Of a stretch of 64,000 nucleotides of DNA, positions 22,319 through 33,419 are shown piece by piece. Where the stretch lies: contig JAHQIY010000004.1 of NCBI GenBank assembly GCA_019054805.1, positions 186,001-250,000 of the forward strand, in the 5' to 3' direction. The notes below the pieces were generated by a model, which had not been told where the DNA came from, ran no database searches, and saw only the letters and a program-made list of their open reading frames with translations. A program made the translations under genes and the position numbers. Every line of letters starts with the position of its first letter. Position 1 is the stretch's first letter. This DNA comes from Brachionus manjavacas (lineage: Eukaryota; Rotifera; Eurotatoria; Ploima; Brachionidae).

Positions 22319-22890
22319 ACATATTTTTTTTGCAATCTGCAACTTTTTTTACATATTTTGAATAAATAAACTAGTTTATTTTATTTTAAAAAGCAAATCT
22401 TATAATTGAGCCTTTGAGTGTTAACTATTTAATATAAATTACATATAACAAAATTTTTTATCACTCCAATAACATAATCGGCTGGTCAATAATTTATAGA
22501 ATATTAAGATGATAACACCGCCAGGGAGGCCCCTTTCATCTATTAATTAAATTCATTTATTTTGTATTAGCTAGTTAAATTGATCCTATGCCTTTTCAAT
22601 TAATATTTTTATATTTTCTTCAGACTAAAAAATAAAAAATAAAATTGGAAAATTTTAAATTTTTTAAATAAAGATTTGTCAAATCTTTAAACCAAAAACA
22701 AAATTAAAAAAAGTAAAACGAAATTTTTTATTTTTAAATATTTAAAAAAAAAATTCGATTTTCATATCTCACATAAACAAACAAGAAAAAAAAAAACATA
22801 AAAACATCTCTCATTTTGATGAAGAATAATGAAGTCAAAATCGCATAAAACATATCACCGTCTGATACTAAAAACATCACGTCCCAGTAG
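22319..22890. other. SEC16 3' flank
   Basis: AT-rich region downstream of the SEC16 stop (22891-22893). On the minus strand AATAAA-type signals occur near 22727, suitable for polyadenylation. No further gene. Confidence 0.4.
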
Positions 22891-25800
22891 CTACTGGTGC
22901 GAGTCGAGAGCAGGGTTGAAGTACAAGGCTTGTTGCGGGACCGGCTCGTGCTGCTGCTGTTGTTGCTGAGGCTGCACGGACGCAGCGTTGGCGTCGGGGA
23001 CAAAAAACCTCGGAGGCAGCTGGGAAGGCGGCGGCAAATTGGAGGCCATGGGCGCCAACACTTGAGCCTCGGGCTTTTTGCTCTTGTCGGCCATGATGTC
23101 CAGCTTGGCGTAGTAGTTGCTAGGCCGCTTGGTGCTGGTGTTTCTAAGCGAGAATTTATTGGTAGAAGAATCGGCGCCAGCAGTCGTGCTTGGCTGACTG
23201 GGCGCCGATATCGGCGGTGGCCTCACACTCTCGGTGCTAGCTGCCGTCGATCCGTCCTCTTTGTTCACATACTTTTTGAGCTTGTCGTCCCAGACAATTG
23301 TTTTTTTTCTGTCATCGGGCAGGATCATTTTTTTGGGACCAGCCGGCTTTTTGAACCAGTCCCACAGGCTTGCTTTCTTTGACTCCTCTGCCTTTTTGCT
23401 CGCTTCCGCCTTCATGTCCTCCTCTTCACTCCGAGCCTCTCCTAACTCATTCGCCACCTCTCTAGCCTGCTTCTCTTCACTCGCTCTCTCTGGCTCTTCG
23501 GCTATGTTGGCCTCGGGCGTAAAAATCGCCTGGTAGTAATTGGGATCGTAGACTTGAGCCGGTGCCAAATTGTTCTCTGTGGACGTAGAGCTGGCTCTGG
23601 ACCTAGTTGCTATTTGGTTGTAGACAGCCGGTTGGCTGGTGGGGTAGTAGGGCTGATAGTTGAACTGGTGATGAGCTTGCTCGTTTGGTAGAAAGGTCGG
23701 CGCCTGATGACCAAGAGAGTGTATTGATGATTTGCGAGACGGTGGCTCTTCGGTGGCTAGTGGAGTCTGGTGGTTGTAGTTGGAATAGTTGGAGTAGTCC
23801 TGGTAGGTGTTTTGGTCATAGGCAACATTCTGGACGGCATTGGGCTCGTGGACTATGTGTTCAGCTGGCTGATAGGCCACTGGGTGTTGGGGCTCGTAGT
23901 TGAGCGGCGGCGGTGGCTCCACAAAGCTCATTTGCTCACACTTGGCTTCAATTTTGCACTCTGGCCTCTGCTCCGGCGGACTTGTGACCAAGTGAGAGAT
24001 GTTTTTTGAATAGAGATTGGAGTAGTGTTGATTGAGCTGTGTGAGGAAGAGCGGCTGCTGCCACTCGGACTCCGACTCTTCTGGATTGAAGTAGTCGGGG
24101 TGGTATATTTTGAGCCGATTGGCCAGGTGGAACACTGAGGCCAATTTGTCAGTGTGCTTGGACACATTGTTGTTTATGGTGTGGGCAATTATTTCGGTGT
24201 ATTTGTAGGCCTCGTGCATGAGGCCGTGCTCCACTAGTTGGTTCGCGTAGATCAGCTTGTATTTGAGGAAGTTGTCCGAGTTGAATGTGTTGGTGATGGT
24301 GGTGGTGGAGGAGTTGAGTAGTGACTGGGCGAACTCGAATATCTCGGTGGCCTGGATGGCGCTGATTTGGCAAAATTTGCTGAACTCTTGGTTGTGAGAG
24401 GAGCCGATGAGAACTAGTTTGCTGGACTTTTTTTCGTAGGTGCCAAACGAACAGTTGGAAAGGAGGTAGCAGAAGTGGCTGGCGGCAGTGCGGCCATTCG
24501 ATGCCAAGCTGTCGCCCATTGTTTTTATGGTGTTCAGGACCAAGTGCTGGTTGGTCTCGTCCACATTCGACACTATCATGGCCAAGTGGCGTCGCCATTC
24601 GTTCCATTCCGATTTGGACAAGCTCTGAATTAAGGTTTAGTTTGTGTGATCAAAAAGTGGGAGCAATAAAGGTCAAGAAGATAAATAATTTTCCAATTTA
24701 TAAAAATAAGTGAAATATTAAAAGCCCAAAAATAAAGAATTCTTATAAAAATTTTAGAAATTTTTCAAAAAAATTATTAATTTTTTTTTTCAATAAAGAA
24801 ATTTATTTTTTTTAGCAGAATTTTTGGTGAATTTGTGGAAATTTTGGTAAATTTTCCTCTTAAATAATGGACTTGAATTGAAAAAATACCAAAACGAAAC
24901 TTTAATATTTTATTTTCAAACGAGTGATCAAAATATTGATATGAATATTAATTAGCCTCTCTTTGATTACATATAATAAAAATTTTTTGTTAGTATCATG
25001 CATCGGCCAAGAATAAGACACTCGACCTTGACCAAAGCTATTCAAATCGTGGGTCCTCAAAAATTTAGATTTTAGTTTTCCGAATTTTGTACATAGTTAG
25101 ATAGAAATTGTCTCTGGATTAAAATGATATAAAGTTTGTTTTAATATCATGTTCTGTTCAAAAGCTAAAATAAAAAAACCTAATTTTTACACATTTTTTA
25201 TAAGATTAAAAAAATGGGTGTTTTTTAGTTTAAAATGTTGGCTGACCGGTGGCTTGACCACGAGTCAGTCGTTTTTATTAATAATTAAAATTCTTGAGCG
25301 AAATAAGCGATTAACAAAAAAAATTTTAAAAATTTTAAAAACTAAATTATGGAGGACACGCGGGCTGAATAGCTATGGTCAAGGTCAAGTGTGAAATAGC
25401 GACATTTTTGGAAAGATATCACTGGAAAGTTGATAAACTTAACCATGAGCATTTAAGTTAGCAAGGAGAATAAAAATAATTGCTGCTCCAAAAAATAATT
25501 TTTTTTAGAATCCAAAGGATTTATAAAATTATTTTTGAAATAATTTAAATTAAAACATGGCTGTTTTCAAAAATTAATGAAATCTTGGCAGAAGGTAAAT
25601 AATTGACTATTTTATTTTATTTTCTATAAATCGCTTGTTTAAAAAAAAAATAATTTAAACCTTGTTTTTGGAGCCAAAAATATTTTTTCTTTTTAAAACA
25701 TTATTTTCTTTAATCGACTCAATAATGCTTGCTTTTTTCCTTAAAAATTTATTTTCGAATTCAATTTTGTAGTGTTGAGATTTGTTGGAAATGTGGATAA

Positions 25801-28800
25801 GCAAAAATGTTTAAATAATATTTTAGTCAAGATGTTGATCCTTAGGAAGATAAATACATATTCAAGTATTTTAATCACTCTTACTTTCACTTTTTAAATT
25901 AATATTATTTTACCAAGAATCTTGTCTCCTAAAGTGATTCTATTAAATAGAAGCATTTTTCTTTATCAACAAAATTTTTTGACACTATTTACCAAATTTT
26001 AAAGTAAACTTGAATATAATAATTTTAGAAATAAACCAATTTCAATTTATTAAAAAATGATCAAAAGCATTTTAAAATGAAGGTTAAAATGAAAATAAAT
26101 ATTTTCTAAATTTAGTACTTCCCTTCTGTTTAAGGTTAAAATTTGACTAAAAGTCAAAATGACAAATTGACAACGGTAATTTTTTTTCAAGATTTGTTAT
26201 TTATTTACTAAAATTGCTGAATTTTTTTTGGTTTATATAAACGACTTTCCGGAATGTCTGAATAATGTGTGTAAGATTTTTGCGGATGATAATAAGGTAT
26301 TAGCGGTTAGAGTTTGGAGTTGAAAACAAACTACAATACGATATAAATAATGCAGTCTAATGGCGTTGAACTTAATGGTTTAAAGTGTAAAGTGATGTAT
26401 TTTGGCATGGTAAATCCAAAATAGAAGTACTTAATTGAAGAAAATGGAAGTGAAATGGTACTGAAGGAAACTGACAGAGAAAAGGACTTGGGAGTAATCA
26501 TAACAAATGATGGTAAATTTTCAGCGCAAGTTGAAGCTGGAGTAAAAAGAGCGAGTTAGATGTTGGAGAGATTGAGGAAGACTTTTAAATATTTTGACAC
26601 AAATTTGGGCAAAAATTTGTATCCTACCTTTGTAAGAACACACTTTCAGAGTTCGCGTCATCAGTATGGAACAATCTATCATAAAAAGAAATTAAAAAAT
26701 AGAGTGTTAGAGTAATGTGAACAGCTTTGAAGCTAAACTGGATGCTCAAGTGGTGTCCGGTGATCTGAAGATAGGTATACCGAATTTAACCATTTGCAGA
26801 ACAGATAAGAGCTGATATGATACAGCTACATTCACTTCTAATACTACTACTAATATTATTTATAATAGTTTATCTAAGTCGTAATAAAATTATAAATAAA
26901 GCATAATTTTACTTTAAAAATTAGCAATTAACTTTTTGATTTTCATTAATTCTAATCCGTGGTTCAATCAGAGATAAATTGTTTGTTTGTGCTAGAAAAG
27001 AAGATGTGCGCCTCTCCATTAACCACTAGGATATAAAAGGGACAATTATTTTGATCTTTACCATTCTAATTGACTATCAAAAGCTTTAGAAATGTCAAAA
27101 TAAAGACAAAAGACTTTTTTATTTCTATTAAAAGACACCACTACTTTTTGATAAGGATAATTTAAATAAGAGTTGCCCAAGGGTCAGTTATTAGTCCACT
27201 TCTTTTTAGCATTTTCATAAATGACATATCTAATAGAAGTAAAACAAACAGCCAATATTGACTTCTTTTTTCAGATTTATTTTATTTATTTAAATAGTTT
27301 AAGGAATACCTCAGGCAGCTCAGAATGGTTCAGAGTCCCTCTTATCAGCCTAGCGATTGAATAAAAACATAAAAAAATAAAAAAGATAAATGACTAAGGA
27401 TAAATAAGTGAAAATAAAAATTGACTAGTTTTTGGTAAATAATAAAAAAAAAAAAAAGGAAAACATTGCATATTTATCTCCGGATGTCCTGTAAAAAAAT
27501 ATTCAACTTTCCAAAAAATTTTTGATTCAAATCTGGAAAAGTACTTTTATAAGTCGCTGTTAAATTGATGATGCTCAATTCGTTTATGGAGAAACCTGTC
27601 GAGTTCGGATCTTGTAGCTAACATGTCGAGTTTTAGATGCTAGTGAATTTTGGTTATTCTTGTCTTGATTGAAAAATACTTAATGTGCCTTAATATTTTG
27701 TTCTTTAGTTTTTGTAGATTTGAGCTTATTTTTTGCGTGGAGTATGAAATCGGAATAAAAGAGTAATCGAACTGGGAACGAATAAAGACATTCTTTTTGC
27801 ATATGACTTGGCTACTTTTTTATTCTAAAAAAGATAGGAGATCTCGAAAACATGATTAACAAGTACCTAAAAGAAATCGAAAGATGGCTTTTCAGATGGA
27901 AACATCTCTCGAAAAAAAAATGGAGTCTAAAACCAAAAGCACTAGGTGATCTTTGCAAATCTTTGATGAGGATCAATCTTGGATTATGCTTTTCCTAGTA
28001 TAAATTCATTCTCAAGAACTAACATCAAAAAAATACAAGTGATTCAAAATTCAGCAGTTCGATCTATTTTGAAGCTGAAACATGATACCTCCTCGAATAT
28101 AATGCACCAAGAGGCTTTCAATAAGCTTAAACTACTAACAGTCTCAAATCGACTTTTTGAGTTGAGTGAGAGATATGTGAGGGCAGGATTGAGTCATTCT
28201 GTTCAATTGGTCGTCAGACTGGTGGAAGAATAAAGAGAAGGTTTTGAATCAAGATTTATCGAAAATCCAACTCCATTGTGTAATTGCTATCAACAAATTC
28301 CTCTTTTTTTTCTGAACTATCAGATATTTAAACATGTCTAACCTCTAGCTATTTCAACTTTTCGTTTTATCCAGAAGAAGCATTAGCTCGGTGCAGATAA
28401 CCAAATAAATAAAACTTTTTTTGCCCCAATTTCAATTGTAGATTTTTTAATAATTTTCCTAATATATTTGTAATCATTTTTTTGGGTGTGTATGATTAAA
28501 AAAAAATGTAATTTTCTGATAAAAAAAAAACAAGTAAAATTTAGATTGATAAAAATAAATCTCCAGCTTTTGTTAGAAAATTTTTGTTGTTGTCAAGATG
28601 GCCTTAATTTTGTTTTGAAGAAAAAAAAAAAAAAAGTTACCGAAGCAGCAGTAGGAACTCTTCCCATCAACAGTTGGTAGCATGTGACTATGGGATCGTT
28701 CTGGCACAATGAATTGACAAATCTGAGCTTGACTTTGGTCAAAATCTTGGACTCGGCGTTCGAATTGACCAAAAGGGGCTTTGACTCGGACAACGATTGA

Positions 28801-30448
28801 GTCTGAGACGAAGAGTTGAAGGTGGACGAGGCCAAAAAGAACGAATGCGGCCACATGTTATGCTTGATGGTGTAGTCAACGGCCTCGGACTTTTGTCCGG
28901 CTCCCAACAACTGCCTCAGCCGGTTCAAATTAGCCTCGTCCTCTTTGGCACCCGACGCGTCCTCGTCTCTCTGCTTGACCATCACAAAATCCTGTGCCTG
29001 ACTCAACGCCTGGCTCGACCCGCAGCTTCTCAGGCTACTCTCCGGGCTCTCGACCAAGCCCGCGAGCAACAGCGGACTAATGTCGGTCTTCAAGTCGACG
29101 AGCCCGTTCTGGCGCACCAACAACGCCAGAAAATCCCACAATAGAGCATGCGACTGAGGATCTATCAAGCTAGTGTTCGACCACAAACACTCTTTGACAT
29201 TCTTGAGACAAAATTGGATGACGTGCGCCTTCGACGTGTTCAGCTCTTTGCTCAACGGGCCCGGAAACTCCTGCACCAATCTGTAATTGCTCAATATTTG
29301 GCTGCGGACCTCGTCGTTCATGTAGTTAAAGTCGTCCAGCTCGTGTTTGTACTCGAGCTCGTTTTCTTGCAGCTCGTGCTCCTGCTGATGCTGCTGCTGT
29401 TCGACGCCCGACTTTTTCACACTGGACAAATAGTTCTCCATAAAATCGGCCAAATTGAACACATCGACTAGAGCGGGCTGCCCGTCGCACGGGTCGTTCG
29501 CTCTCACGCGAATCAGACCATTGAACGAAAAGGAGCAGCGCACATGCGGCAACTGATGCAGCAGAGGCGTCATTCGGTTCACTTTTTCGCTTTCTCTCAT
29601 CATCATCGCCTCTTCTTGCTTGGCAAACTGGCTCTGGCTCAAATGCTGCATTTCCCTGTTCAACTCGACGAGCTCTTCGCTGATCTTGTGCTCGGGCATC
29701 AAGAGACCGGCGGGCGGGCTCTGCTTCAGCTTCATGTGGTCGACGTGCTTCTCGCTGCGGGCGTCCAGGTCGACGAAGCTCTTGATGGAGCGCTGGTCGT
29801 CGTCCTGGTAGTAGCGGCTCTGGTTCATTTGGGCAATTGGATTCATTTGATTGAGTGGCGGGTATGGGTAGCCACCGTAGGCCGGCGGGTAGCCAAATGG
29901 CGCGGGATAGGCAGCCGCTGCCGCAGCCATCATGTAGTACATGTACGCCGGGTCCACATATTGACTATTCATTTGCTTCGCGTTGGCGTTTTTTCTTAAA
30001 AATTAATTTGAAAATATTTCAGACTTTTTTGGCGATTTTTTTATTTAAAATTAAAATTTTTTTTTTTGAGCAAAATTTATGGAGCATCAGAGCAATTAAA
30101 TTTATTACAAAGAGTCCGGTTTAGTTGGCCGTTGTTTGTGTGATTGTTTAGAGCTAGTAGATAAAAGAGGATGAAATAGAAGAGGCTGAGAGAAAGAGAG
30201 AGAGAGAGAGAATGTGTGTGGACTTACTTGTTGATGTCGTCGTATGGGGACTGGTTGAATTGGTAGGGGTTCCACCAGTCGATGTGGGGCGGAGGCATGA
30301 AGGCGGGCTGGGGCATCGGAGGCGGAATGTTGGGGTTGAAGGAGGCGGTCGAGCGGCCTGATATCGACGGAGGTGGTGGAGGATACTTTGGGGGTGCTGT
30401 TTGGGCGTCGTTTTGAGCGGCCTGTGTGTCGTTTGGATTTGTGTTCAT
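22891..30448 (-). CDS. SEC16: SEC16-like ER exit site scaffold (three exons)
   Basis: Exons 30228-30448, 28641-29994 and 22891-24624, phases joining to about 1102 residues. Exon 1 is Pro-rich (PPPPPSISGRS) and disordered. Exon 2 starts with a Tyr/Pro-rich part with an Ala run, then the central conserved domain: LPHVRCSFSFNGLIRV, EFPGPLSKEL, ALLWDFLALLVRQNGLVD, and the helical ACE1 part RLRQLLGAGQKSEAVDY, MWPHSFFLAS, LCQNDPIVTCYQLLMGR. Exon 3 continues with SEWNEWRRHLAMIVSN and a long disordered tail containing WDWFKKPAG and a Gln run (QPQQQQQQHE). SEC16 organises COPII assembly and binds SEC13 through this domain. Donors are gtaagt and gtaact. Intron 1 carries a (GA)n run; intron 2 (4.0 kb) is TE-filled. 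The coding exons are GC-rich against AT-rich introns. Confidence 0.93.
25017..25393. mobile_element. MITE in SEC16 intron 2
   Basis: Imperfect inverted ends of about 60 bases: CACTCGACCTTGACCAAAGC on the left and CACTTGACCTTGACCATAGC as reverse complement of the right end, continuing with cctcaaaaatttag / cctccataatttag. The target duplication is not clear. Plus-strand frames inside are not genes. Confidence 0.65.
26210..26830 (+). mobile_element. LINE-B reverse transcriptase fragment
   Basis: Plus strand, antisense to SEC16. Reads YINDFPECLNNVCKIFADD near 26235-26290, then REKDLGVIITNDGKFSAQV and MLERLRKTFKYFDTN near 26480-26600. This is the RT palm end and thumb of a CR1-like LINE, related in layout to the 36 kb copy. 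Several stops. Confidence 0.7.
26985..28415 (+). mobile_element. LINE-A copy in SEC16 intron 2, split by a LINE-C fragment
   Basis: Near 27170 it reads [20 protein letters not shown], then is interrupted after the codons for L-F-S-D (27276). It resumes near 27790 with D-L-A-T-F. It continues with the C-terminal block 27979-28233 (INSFSRTNIKKIQVIQN to VRLVEE) and the 3' tail near 28375-28412 (gctcggtgcagataacc). A minus-strand piece with CLYFDISKAFD lies at about 27040-27130, so rearrangement preceded this state. Confidence 0.75.
27276..27785 (-). mobile_element. LINE-C 3' fragment nested in LINE-A
   Basis: The minus strand encodes FIRSQFDYSFIPISYSTQKI near 27770-27700, then NKILRHIKYF, the C-terminal domain of a non-LTR RT. 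An AT-rich tail follows (aaataaataaaataaa near 27280). Similar sequence flanks both sides (gacttctttttt-cagat near 27265 and gacattctttttgcatat near 27785), consistent with a diverged target duplication. Confidence 0.65.
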
Positions 30449-30888
30449 TTTTTTGTGGACATTAAAAATATCTAAAATAAATTATTTTTATTTGTCGGGT
30501 TTATGTTTGTCATCGTCATCATTTCAATTTGGCTTTAATTCATAAAAAAATTTAATTATCATTTTTGCTCGCTTAATGCATGTAGTTTGTCGGGTTGTTG
30601 TTTTAGTAATGTTCAGATTTTTCTTGATTTTGGTCGCTTTCAATCGAACATATTTTTTTATTACTAAGAACTTTTTAGTTTTTTTTTGTCGAGTTTAGAA
30701 AAAAAATGGGTTGTTGCTAAAGCTCGGACTTGAACTGCACCACAAACACAATAAAAAATTTTTTTTAATATTTTATATGTTACTTTTTCGGTTAATATTA
30801 AATATTAATAGTATCTATTGAATCACCTGCATTTTATTCTTTTTCATTTTCCAAGTTTTCACACAATCTCTTAAAATTTTATATAACT
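30449..30888. other. SEC16 5' flank
   Basis: Non-coding AT-rich region between SEC16 and the FLYWCH element; the SEC16 promoter should lie here. No specific promoter element can be supported. Confidence 0.4.
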
Positions 30889-31600
30889 CAAAAACAGGGC
30901 TCTGTACTATAAGAGCAGGTAATAAAATAGCAAAAAAAAAATAACTCGTTTAAAATAGCAAGAATAAAATAGCCAGGTCGAAATCCTTACCTGTAAAATT
31001 TATTACTAATTTAATAATTTGTGTTCAATCCAAAAAAAGTTAATTAATATTCAAGAATAAGAGTCATACTAACTCAAAATGATAACTCATTTTGGATAAT
31101 AAGCTCCCATTAAGAAATCCTCATATTAAAAATATTTAGTATTTTTTTTTTTAATTTTTGATAAAAAATAAATAAATTTTTTTCTAAAATAAAATATTGA
31201 ACGCCTAGACCGGACAGTTCTGTCGGACGACATGACATGACAGATTTAGACCGGCAGGATCGTTGGCGCTGCGTTTTTATTAGAACCGCTGTAAATAAAG
31301 TTTAATATTAATATTTTTCTAAATCAGCAGATAAAAATCCATATGAATAAAAATATTATTAAATATTTTTGGAAAAATACTTTTGGTATATATAATCCAC
31401 CCTTTTAATATACAATACAATTTATAAGCCTTTTAACAATATTTTTGAGGCCGTTTTTGTATATTACAAGATTGGATTATTATCCAAATATTTTAATTTA
31501 TGCTGTTATATTTATATAAAAAAAAACAAATCTATCAAAACTAAACTTTTTACTCATACTTTACAAATTTTAAATGATATTTTAAGCCTTTTTTTGACTT

Positions 31601-31718
31601 TAGTGACATGTCACTAACTTGGACACTAAACTTTGTAAAAATCGTCATTTTTAGGCCCTTTTCGACTATAGTGACATGTCACTTTAGCCGAATACCCAAC
31701 TATAGTGACATGTCACTA
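31601..31718. repeat. Three copies of palindrome TAGTGACATGTCACTA
   Basis: Exact 16-bp palindromes at 31601-31616 and 31703-31718, and a 15-base match at 31669-31683 differing only at the last base of the palindrome. Preceding bases are also similar (tgactt, cgacta, caacta). Repeated dyads like these are typical binding sites for a dimeric protein. Confidence 0.9.
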
Positions 31719-31777
31719 AAATCGAGAAATTACGTTATCATAAAATTGTTCAAAATTATCCTTTTTATATTGACTGC

Positions 31778-32938
31778 AGCTATGCCTAAAAAGCGGAAAA
31801 CGGAATGCGGAAAACGGAAATTCCGCCACTGATTTTCCGCAACATAATTCCGCAAAATTAGCGTCTAAAAAGCGGAAATTCCGCACTTTAGGTATAATGT
31901 TTTTAAATGCGGAAAATCTATAAAAAAGCGGAAAAAATTTACGGAATGCAAAAAAATTTTTATTGGAATAATTAAAATTTGTAAAATTAACTTAAATTTG
32001 AAACTAAAATAAACTAATTTATTTCATAATACTTTATTACAATTTATTTTTTGCAATATGTTTTATTAAAAAATTGCAAAGCAAATGATAAAATTGTAAT
32101 ATATAAAAAAGTTTAAAAAAGTTTAAAAAGGTATTGATATTTCAAATAGTTATAAAATACCAAATATCGCCCAAATGACCAAAACTAAAAATTCTGGCGT
32201 TACCGGTCGTAAAAAAGAGGTCATGCTATTAATTCAAATGATCCTACCACAAATGAAGTTAACAGGTCTTATGACGTATCTTGTTATCTAAAAGAATTAT
32301 AATTGGATAATTTTCATGTTTCAGTAGATAAAATTTTGGCCAAGGATATAATTATTAATGCGAAGATGGTGATAAATGATCATACAAAGCTAAGTGACAT
32401 GTTTCTCAAACAAGTAGATTTAAATTTGTTGAGCGAATATTTTAATAAAAGTACATGGAAAAAAACTAAAACTTTGATTGATACCAAAATTGAGCATTGT
32501 TATTGCTCAATATGCTCGCAAGTTTGTTTGGAATCATCAATAGAATGTGACAAGTGTAAATTCTGGTATCATTATGAATGTGGTAATGTCAACATTTTTT
32601 ATAGATCGGGTCGAGGAAAAACATGGATCTGTTCTAAATATGGATTTACATGTGTTGGTATTTAAATTTATTAAAATATAAAAAGTGAAATTAATTTATT
32701 TAACTAAAAAATCGAACTTAAAAAAGAAGATTTAATTATTCGAATTTTAAAATATATTTTGCTTAAATAATAACTTTTTTGGATTCCGTAAAATTTTTCC
32801 GCTTTTTTATAGATTTTCCGCATTTAAAAACATTATACCTAAAGTGCGGAATTTCCGCTTTTTAGACGCTAATTTTGCGGAATTATGTTGCGGAAAATCA
32901 GTGGCGGAATTTCCGTTTTCCGCTTTTTAGGCATAGCC
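31778..32938. mobile_element. PHD-finger element, ~165-bp TIRs, 8-bp TSD TTGACTGC
   Basis: TIRs (about 31778-31950 and 32775-32938) begin RGCTATGCCTAAAAAGCGG and are almost identical. The left has an extra 14-base copy of tgcggaaaacggaa, and GCGGAAA words recur. TTGACTGC flanks it at 31770-31777 and 32939-32946. It contains a PHD-finger reading frame and no transposase. TIR identity implies recent movement. An 8-bp duplication fits hAT or several other superfamilies. Confidence 0.9.
32303..32665 (+). CDS. PHD-finger protein fragment inside TIR element
   Basis: Open frame to the stop at 32663-32665. Its C-terminal part is HCYCSICSQVCLESSIECDK, then CKFWYHYEC, TWICSKYG and a final Cys: the C4-H-C3 order of a PHD finger (C-x2-C, C-x2-C, H-x2-C, W-x-C). 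PHD fingers read histone H3 tails and also occur in transposases. Upstream sequence is open in the same frame before a TAA just before 32303 (..DVSCYLKEL), so the protein may be truncated or need another start. No ATG is present at 32303. Confidence 0.55.
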   Translation: MDNFHVSVDKILAKDIIINAKMVINDHTKLSDMFLKQVDLNLLSEYFNKSTWKKTKTLIDTKIEHCYCSICSQVCLESSIECDKCKFWYHYECGNVNIFYRSGRGKTWICSKYGFTCVGI

Positions 32939-32963
32939 TTGACTGCTGATATTTTTCAATCTC

Positions 32964-33188
32964 TCATCTAGAAGATCCTACAATACATCCATTTGTTTCA
33001 AAAGTAGAACTACAACTTGGGTGAGTACAGCGCCAGCCAAATTTCTTGGTGGCAGTAAGGTCTTGTTTGGTATCTTTAAAACGAAAAAAATGACCTTTGT
33101 AAGAATTTAGTGGTTTATTTTTCTGGGAAAGTGTAACAAAGCCGTGCTCGATATTAAGGTTATTGAAGCAATCAATAAATTCGTCCAT
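32964..33188 (-). CDS. FLYWCH-type zinc finger protein, short
   Basis: ATG at 33186-33188, 74 codons. After a 13-residue N-terminus it reads GFVTLSQKNKPLNSYKGHFF, a K/T-rich loop and GWRCTHPSCSSTFETNG, matching FLYWCH layout (Y/F-x-F, W-x-C-x4-C, T). The usual H-x-H at the end is not clear. FLYWCH fingers are found at the N-terminus of MULE-type transposases and in a few host factors. The frame stops 17 codons before the PHD element insertion site. Confidence 0.55.
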   Translation of the reverse strand: MDEFIDCFNNLNIEHGFVTLSQKNKPLNSYKGHFFRFKDTKQDLTATKKFGWRCTHPSCSSTFETNGCIVGSSR

Positions 33189-33419
33189 CTAAATAAGTTA
33201 AATCTATATTAATTTTATTTGTCAGTTCTTGCTATTTTAATTGATGAAACCAAACCAAGTTGCTATTTTTTGCTAATTTGATTATGCTAATTTAAATGTG
33301 CTATTTTAATCATTGCTATTTTAAGATACTTCCCAAAAACAGTTTACAAGAGATGGGACTTCTGACTCCATAAGACTTTGCATGGGCAATCTCAAACTTA
33401 ATCACTAAATAAACTGCTG

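Larger units (their letters stand above)
30898..33333. mobile_element. FLYWCH-bearing DNA element with 9-bp TSD CAAAAACAG
   Basis: Direct repeats CAAAAACAG at 30889-30897 and 33334-33342 flank the unit. Both ends carry inverted TTAAAATAGCAA-like words (30925-30985 and 33225-33330). The outermost bases match only weakly (GGCTC.. versus GGAAG..). It contains a minus-strand FLYWCH finger, three copies of a perfect palindrome and a nested PHD element. A 9-bp duplication plus FLYWCH finger suggests a MULE relative; no DDE domain remains. Confidence 0.65.

Noticed and set aside
22897-24713. Several plus-strand open frames of 70-161 codons
   Set aside because: They are antisense shadows of the GC-rich SEC16 exon, which has clear conserved domains on the minus strand.
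28797-29999. Plus-strand frames of 89-151 codons
   Set aside because: Antisense shadows of SEC16 exon 2.
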